The position numbers and the translations under genes were made by a program. The notes below the pieces were generated by a model, which saw only the letters and a program-made list of their open reading frames with translations, ran no database searches and was not told the origin of the DNA. Of a stretch of 64,000 bases of DNA, positions 57,457 through 64,000 are shown piece after piece; position 1 is the first letter of the stretch, and each line of letters begins with the position of its first letter. The DNA lies in the NCBI GenBank assembly GCA_025331445.1, contig JAIWNE010000101.1, positions 1 through 64,000 of the forward strand, in the 5' to 3' direction. This DNA comes from Blakeslea trispora (Eukaryota > Mucoromycota > Mucoromycetes > Mucorales > Choanephoraceae).

Positions 57457-60400
57457 ATGCTTATAGGAGACACGAAACATAGACGAGGCAGACCAAGAAA
57501 ACAACCAGTCTCTCCTATTGCGGCAGAGAAGCCTAGAGAAGAGCGACCGTTCACTGACTTCTATCCTGACTTGGATATTAGAGAACCTTTGACTATCGTG
57601 AAAGCAACTCCTTTCTCCTTGACTAGCCTTACTGAAGAGAACTTGGCTGAAGAATCCAAGGAAACAGAGAGCATCAAAAAGCATCTTAAGCTACCTCAAC
57701 CTTCATTCCGACTTGTTTCTTCTCCTTCACGCGGGAAATTTGAACTACCTCAGCATTATATACGTTATACAGGTAAACAATAGACAAGTTTTCATATTAA
57801 CAAAAGACTCATCAAGGTAAGGATAGAGCCTACAGAATCAGATTTGTTTCAAACAGTTGAATATGACATGGATGAACAAGGTAATACAATGGCTTTTTTT
57901 TTTTTAAAAAAAAAACAAAGAAAAACAATTAATTTTTCTTCCTTTATTAAAGACGAAGTATGGCTACAGATTTATAACAAAGAAAGAAAAAAGGACAATT
58001 TGGGCGAGATTTCAAGTGAACTGTTTGAAGCAATGATGGATCGAATTGAGAAAGAATGGTTTAATTTAGTAAGTTTTGAAATGTATTAAAAAAAAAGGGG
58101 GGACGCGTTTTGTTGATATCTGCTTAATGTAGGTCAAGAACTTGCCAAAAAAGACAGCAGAAGAACCTGTATTACCTGAAGATTCAAAATGTGCAGTCTG
58201 TGATGATGGAGAATGTGAAAACAGTAATGCTATTGTCTTTTGTGACGGCTGTAATCTGGCAGTCCATCAAGACTGTTATGGTATTCCTTACATACCAGAG
58301 GGCCAATGGTTATGCAGAAAATGCATGATTTCACCTGAAAACCCTGTATCATGCCTCTTTTGTCCTAATGAAGGTGGTGCCTTAAAACAGACGACAACCA
58401 ATCAATGGGGACATTTACTTTGTGCTGTCTGGATTCCTGAAGTCAGTTTGAGCAACAGTGTCTATATGGAACCTATTGACAATATTGAAAGCATTCCAAA
58501 ATCACGCTGGAAATTACAATGTTATATTTGCAAACGACGACAGGGTGCATGTATTCAATGTGATAATAAGCATTGTTTTGTGGCCTTTCATGTGACCTGT
58601 GCTCGATGGGCTCGTCTCTGTATGCGCATGAAACTTCACGGCACACATTATGATGGTGTTTTGTTGAAAGCCTATTGTGATCGACATACACCACGCGACT
58701 ATTATCATAGCACTCATCTTGAACAAGCACAGCGTTGGTTTCTGAAACATAAACATGATATGCCCAGAAAACGTTATGTAGATGAAGAAGAGATAGAAGA
58801 AGACAGAAAAGAGGAAGAAGATATAAGGAAAAAGAAGAAAAAGTTGATCAAGAAAAAGAACAATGCACAAGTCTTGCCTGCATCTTATAAAGCAGCAAGG
58901 GCCCATCAGCACCAGTACAATACAGCCACAGGCACACCAATTGCACCTGAACATATCTTGAATACATTAGAGAAATTACCGTGTATTCAAAAGGAAACAA
59001 AGATCAAAAAGAAGGTTTCAGTGATCACTACTGTCTGTCGATATTGGTCATTAAAGCGAGAGTCTCGAAGAGGAGCTCCTTTGCTGAAACGACTTCATTT
59101 AGAGGTAAAGAAAATAATGATATACACATAAAAGGGTTTAACTTTACATTTCTTTTTTTTTAGCCTTGGACCGCATCTGCCTCACAATTAAAGCAATCTG
59201 AAGTCGAAAAAGCACAAAGAGCCTCCACGCTGATGACATTAAGAGGTGATCTTGAAAAAGTGCGCATGTTATCTGAACAAGTGCAAAAGAGAGAACGACA
59301 GAAATTAGAGCGAATTCGAAAACAGAAGGCTTATCTAGAAATGATCTTTTATCCTATTCAGTGTATTCTACAGCCTGTACTCGATCAGCTGATTGAACTC
59401 GATAAGAAGGAACTATTTAGATACCCAGTAACGAAAGAAATAGCACCCGACTATCATGATATTATTCAACAGCCCATGTCGTTCTCAGACATCATTCAAA
59501 AGCTCAATGATCATGCTTATGTCTCTTTGGACGAGTTTGAATACGATCTCAGTCTAATTTGGCGAAACAGTATGATCTACAACAAATCGGATACAGCCTA
59601 CTTCAAGCTTGCTCAGAAACTAGAGAAAGTGATGCAGGAATTGATGTCGCACGCACGTACGAGTTATGAACAATTGAATCCTGTGTTTGGTCTACTAGAT
59701 GTAGAGATTGACCCAAACATCTTTTCTTATGGATCTACCCCACATATACCCCCTTCTTCTCTTTCCGATGACAATAGTGAGGAAGATGAAAGTAAAATCA
59801 TGCCAACAAGTGATAGCACATTAAGCAGTTCGAGTCCACTCTCACTCACGCCGCCTGAGAAGCGAAAGATGGATGTAGATGATCCAGTTCCTCAAAAGAA
59901 ACGTCGTCTAAGTTCGCCTGAATCTCCCAAGAAACGAGTAACGCGCAGTGTAACAGAAGGTCAAAAGCGTTCACTACGACCTCGAGCCTTAAGGGAACCA
60001 ACTGCACCACCAAAAGTACAATCATCTCAAACACAGTCGACACAATCATTAGAACTATCGCAACCATTGCAATCGCCACAGTCATCACCATCGTCACAGA
60101 CATCACAACCATCACCATCGTCACAGCCATCACAGTCAACGCAACCACCCATAATAAAGCGGCGATCCACGCGACCTAAACGTACCAGTCTTCATTATGT
60201 GGATGGCGAAATCGTATGGGCACATGTACGTGGATTTCCTCCTCATCCAGCAGAGATTGTGGAGCCCGAAAAGACAAAGAGATCCATACCCGATCGTGTA
60301 ATGAAGCTACAATCTAATTTCCCTGATAAAATTCTAGTGGCTTTCTATCTTGTATCGGAAGCACATACATGGTAAGTAGCAGATAAACGTGTTGTTTTTT

Positions 60401-60656
60401 AGTGTGCCCCAATGACTTGACTATTGTTACTTGTAGGGGTTGGATGGAGAAGTCCGAAATAAGCATATTTGGTCAATTTGAGATTGATAGACATATGTTA
60501 TTGAAGGCCAAAAAGACTAGAAAATCACATCGAATTCAGGAAGTAAAGCATGGTTATCAACATGCATGTAGCTTGTTAGGCTTAGACCCTGAAGTTGCCT
60601 TAGCAGCCGTTTTCTCGCATCCTACTTCTCATTCCAATCATAATAATAAAAAGTGA
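57457..60656 (+). CDS. BRPF/Nto1-type PHD-bromodomain-PWWP chromatin protein
   Basis: Six exons: 57457-57772, 57827-57880, 57953-58068, 58133-59104, 59164-60371 and 60437-60656, giving 961 residues. Domain order is as follows. An enhancer-of-polycomb-like segment (YIRYTEPTES...VEYDMDEQDE, about 100-130). The PHD-zinc knuckle-PHD module (about 182-345; CAVCDDGECEN..., CYICKRRQGAC, HVTCARWARL). A bromodomain (about 548-650, acetyl-lysine Asn in MIYNKSD). A long Ser/Pro/Gln-rich linker. A C-terminal PWWP domain (from EIVWAHVRGFPPHPAEIV). Such proteins scaffold MYST histone acetyltransferases (NuA3, MOZ/MORF) and read histone H3. Intron 1 was placed by the conserved RYTEPTE join. Confidence 0.92.
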
Positions 60657-60659
60657 AGG

Positions 60660-61785
60660 ATAGGTGTATATTTGTACAGCATTCAAATTGTCTTTAAAAA
60701 AGCAATCTTTAAGTTGGATATGATGAGACACCACTTTGTAATACCTTGAAAGATGACAAGTGACAAAAGATAAAAAGCAGTCCATCCTTCATTGAGAATC
60801 TTTTAGGGTGTATGTATTTCTCTTTGACAGCTCTCTGCAGGTCGTTGACTATCTCTCTATTGCCTTCATATTTAATATTGTTAGATCAGAAAAGTAGTCT
60901 CTATGATGAATTTTTTTTTTATATAACAGGCACGAATAAAAGATAGATTCTGAAAGAATTGTCTCTTTGTTTGGGGCTCCATTCTATTTTATGAAAAGTA
61001 AAAAGGAATCAGTGCCAATTTCTGTATATGAGCATAGATCACCAACTTTTCCCAAGCATGCATCCCATTCCACAAGTAGCAAATTGTTCTTTTTTTTTTT
61101 TTACCACCAGAGTTCTTTTGATGTATTCTGACGATAGACGGTAAAGCCTTTATTACTTGATTCCTTAGCCGCAAGAGATAGTGTGTATACAAAGTTTAAA
61201 GCAAAATTTAGTAAGCATTTTTAGATTAGTTCAAGCTCATTTGTATCTGCCAACCAATCATCGGTTATTATCATGATAAACTCTCTCTCTCTTTCTTTCT
61301 TTCTTTGTCTCAAATCAATAGTGAAAAAAAAAAAAGAAAAAAAAGGGGGGAGAATAGATATTGGTCATCAATCAAGTATGAAGCATTCTTCAAGACAATG
61401 AATTTGATTAAAGAAAAGAGTAGAATTACTCAATTAAAGAAAGATATCAAGCTTGAGTCACTTTAAAAGTACGAGGAAAGACTAACACAAAGATGCTGAG
61501 CTCTTGTCATGCAAATAATGTTTATCCTGTCTGTTGAAAACCCGCTGTATTTTTTTTTCCATTGATTATTTCGTACCCTGAACTACACGTGCTGTGTATC
61601 TTCTTTGTTTAACCTTTTACATCATTTATATAACCCTTTTTTTTTTTACCAGAAGAGTGGGGGAAACTAAATAGAGTATAATATAGGTGATGCATTTATT
61701 ATTTACAGATATTTAGAAAGATGTTGATAAGTTGGTATAGTGAATACAAGTTATTCATATATATATAGTTGATGTAATATAAATA
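60660..61785. other. Intergenic, no gene seen
   Basis: AT-rich, with a CT/TTTC stretch at 61285-61305. No supported gene. Confidence 0.5.
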
Positions 61786-61787
61786 GT

Positions 61788-62075
61788 TTAAGCTGACATC
61801 CAGATGGGCTTAAATTGATAGGAAGAAGGTGCTGTCATGGCTTTTGGTGTGTTTAATTCGATCGTTTTTGAGTCCTCTTCTGGTAAGAGGTCAGGAAAAG
61901 ATACATAGGTTTTCTCAAAAGCCGAGACTTCTTGTTCTTCCCCTTCGTCAGATTCAATTGAGTAAATGGAAAAAGCAGTGTATTTGCATGGACTTGATGG
62001 ATATTTGTGCTCTACCGAATATCCCGTAGTGATAGATTGAATGTACTGTTGAACGAGTGGTGATTGAAGATGCAT
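61788..62075 (-). CDS. Small orphan ORF, unknown function
   Basis: A single-exon frame of 95 codons from MHLQSPLVQQYIQS, with an alternative in-frame start ten codons upstream at 62105. The product is polar, with an acidic middle (SDEGEEQEV, LLPEEDSK), no signal peptide and no membrane helix. A TATA box 70 bp upstream of the chosen ATG supports a real transcript. No family recognised. Confidence 0.45.
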   Translation of the reverse strand: MHLQSPLVQQYIQSITTGYSVEHKYPSSPCKYTAFSIYSIESDEGEEQEVSAFEKTYVSFPDLLPEEDSKTIELNTPKAMTAPSSYQFKPIWMSA

Positions 62076-62146
62076 GATTAAAAGAGAGGAGAGAAATGGG
62101 GACAAAAAAGAAAAGGATAAAAAATAGCTGAAAAGTAACTTTTCAG

Positions 62147-62155
62147 TTTATATAA
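62147..62155 (-). promoter_or_regulatory. TATA box of the small orphan gene
   Basis: Reads TTATATAAA on the minus strand, about 40-75 bp before the two possible start codons of the small ORF. Confidence 0.5.
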
Positions 62156-62159
62156 CAAA

Positions 62160-64000
62160 ATGGTCCTTGTGTAATTTGACATAAAAAGTAAAGAGACAGA
62201 TGATGTTCAAATTCAGCAAAACCATGCGTGCACTCTACATCATAGTCTTAAAATAATGCTAAAAATGGGGCTCTTTTTTTTTTTCATTTACTCACTCTTT
62301 TTCAGTTGAATGAGCAAAATAAGCAGGGAGCTCATAAGGAAAGAAAGGTAAAGTATCTCCCTAAAAAAATACCAACATCGGCATTATTTTACCGAAAGTC
62401 ATACGAAAAATTGGAACAAAAAAAAATTTTTTTTTTTAAACGATTGTTCCGGACCCCTATCGCAGGTAGATCTTGTTGAATGTCACACCTCGTTATAAAC
62501 GGAATCACCATGCGACTAATTAATGAATGTTGCCACACCAACCAATTGCAAGTCTGACTTTTTTCATACTCAATCACATTCTGATCAGCATTTCACAATT
62601 GATCCAAGAGTTTTTTGTTAAATTATTCTTATCTCAGCAAGAACAACAGCCAATAAACAAATAAATGTCAATAAAGAACATATAAAAAAGAAAACGCCAA
62701 TTAGCTCTGAATGAATTCCATCTTATTTACAGACAATACATGTTTATATGAAGGGGGCACAAGTTCTGATAAAAGACGTTAACTGCTGTAAAGTCAATGA
62801 TAGGTAACAAGACAAATGCGAGTCATTTTGTTAGACGGCTCTTTTTTCGGCCACCATCATGTATTGTCTGGTGCTCACCCCCCTCTTTTATATATATATA
62901 TATAAACAATAGATCAAATTCTGCTTATTTGAATTCAATTAAATCAAATGTTTAGCCACATATCCTCTATTGCTTGATCTTTGTAAACTTCAATTTGTTC
63001 TATTTTAAGGAAAACAAAGAAAATCATTCTGTATAGTTTCATGCAACCTTCATTTCCATTGTCCTAAAGATTGTTGCCAAATTCAATCGTTGGATAATTG
63101 TCTTGCCTTTTAGTTATAGGTCAATTGTAGTTGTCCTTTATATAACACATCAATTTCAATCATAGCCTTTCCCCCCCCCCTTTTTTCTATGAAATGACTG
63201 TGAGGGAGGGCAAGTTTTTTTTTTTTCGTTTTAGAGATAAAATTGATATATTCCATGTTTCTTGTAGAACATCATTACCAACTGTATTATTCTATGGTTA
63301 GTGTGTCTGGATGTTAGAAGCTAAATAACTGACCTATTGAATTGGCTTGGTTTAATCTACCCATTTTAGTATGAGAGCATGAGAATTAGAGATGTATTCT
63401 TTGTCTAGAGCACCAGTTGCTATACATTGTGTGATATAAAGTAGAAATCGATTTTAAGCCAATCCCTTCTTCTCCTTAATTTCATCTTTCAGTAAACTCT
63501 GAGAAAACATGTATAGATTCATTGAGTCATTAAAGAAAGAGAGAGCAGATATTGGGATTGCCATTTCTCTCAAGAAAATAAAAACACCATCAAAACATAG
63601 CCTACTTCAAGCAAGTCTAAAAAAGGTAAAAAATTAAATTTGACTTTCAGTTCATGTTGTACAAGACATCACCTTGGTAGATCAACAGAATAGAATAGTA
63701 AGCCAAAAAAAAAGAGAGAAATTAATACAAGTGCAACAAGAAGCTATCATAGCAGAGACTTTCTTCTTTTGCATTTGAATAGAGTAATAAAGGCTCCTTT
63801 ATTTTTTAAAAAAAAGGAAAGAGAAAAGAGCATATCTGATATAGACATGACCAATGATTATCATAGCGTAGAATGTAAGAAGTGAAAAAAGTGTTTATTT
63901 TGAAAGAAATGGTAAATACAGCCTTCAATGCAACATCATGTGACCGTGTTCAATACAGAATAGATGTGATCATTCCTTTTGTAATTTTCTGCATTTCTTT
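62160..64000. other. Intergenic to window end, no firm gene
   Basis: Contains a C10 run at 63171-63180 and an A8-T11-like tract near 62420. A plus-strand stretch at 63510-63626 reads MYRFIESLKKERADIGIAIS and ends at a GTAAAA donor-like site; it may be a fragment of a coding relic, but nothing supports a whole gene. Confidence 0.45.

Noticed and set aside
58514..58954. 146-codon minus-strand ORF
   Set aside because: Antisense of the PHD-zinc knuckle-PHD exon; hydrophobic content arises from complementary Lys/Glu codons.

Overview
This is nuclear DNA from a filamentous fungus, most likely Mucoromycota (Mucorales). It is AT-rich and full of homopolymer runs. Genes are split by many short GT-AG introns, usually about 45-80 nt. 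The gene content fits: a cytochrome b5/acyl-CoA dehydrogenase fusion, an APP1-type lipid phosphatase, a BRPF-type chromatin reader and an EPG5-like protein. Decayed transposons of kinds common in Mucorales fill several gaps. I built the exon models by hand from splice signals and phase. Almost all add up to whole codons, but none was checked against RNA or a database.

Layout: 0.3-2.7 kb holds relics of an OTU-protease/MULE-like element and of a Mucorales multicopy family. Minus-strand genes follow: a WRN-like 3'-5' exonuclease (3.7-4.9 kb), a possible small gene (4.8-5.1 kb) and an Ariadne-type RBR ubiquitin ligase (5.3-7.3 kb). A broken IS630/Tc1 transposase lies at 8.0-8.6 kb. Next come a GPI-anchored Kre9/Knh1-like wall protein (10.9-12.2 kb), a b5-acyl-CoA dehydrogenase (12.2-14.2 kb, minus), an ACAD10/11-type kinase (15.5-16.8 kb, plus) and the KEOPS subunit Cgi121 (16.8-17.6 kb, minus). 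The dehydrogenase and the kinase are divergent and both end in the peroxisomal signal SKL. A LINE relic (about 18 kb), a long CT microsatellite (19.9 kb) and a four-finger C2H2 protein (20.8-21.6 kb) come next.

The most unusual region is 24.5-46.1 kb. Two nearly identical arms of about 3.4 and 3.5 kb (27226-30643 and 42576-46080) lie in opposite orientation around an 11.9-kb block. That block carries an EPG5-like gene, a kinesin-14-like coiled-coil gene without a motor, an APP1-type phosphatase, a small two-helix membrane protein and a six-helix membrane protein. Each arm carries a gene with a conserved basic N-terminal segment, a 12-bp repeat tract coding for Ala-Ser-Val-Ala, and a charged nuclear-signal-like tail. 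A third, older copy at 24.5-25.7 kb has no repeat tract but has extra upstream exons. I recognise no known family here, and this is the best candidate for something undescribed.

The right end is ordinary gene-dense DNA: a purple acid phosphatase (47.4-49.0 kb), a DHX40-like DEAH helicase (49.1-51.6 kb), an ABHD12-like hydrolase (51.7-53.3 kb), a Gcn4-like bZIP gene with upstream ORFs (53.5-54.5 kb, minus), a small multi-exon protein of unknown function (56.0-57.2 kb), a BRPF/Nto1-type PHD-bromo-PWWP protein (57.5-60.7 kb) and a small orphan ORF with a TATA box (61.8-62.1 kb). The last 1.9 kb shows no convincing gene.
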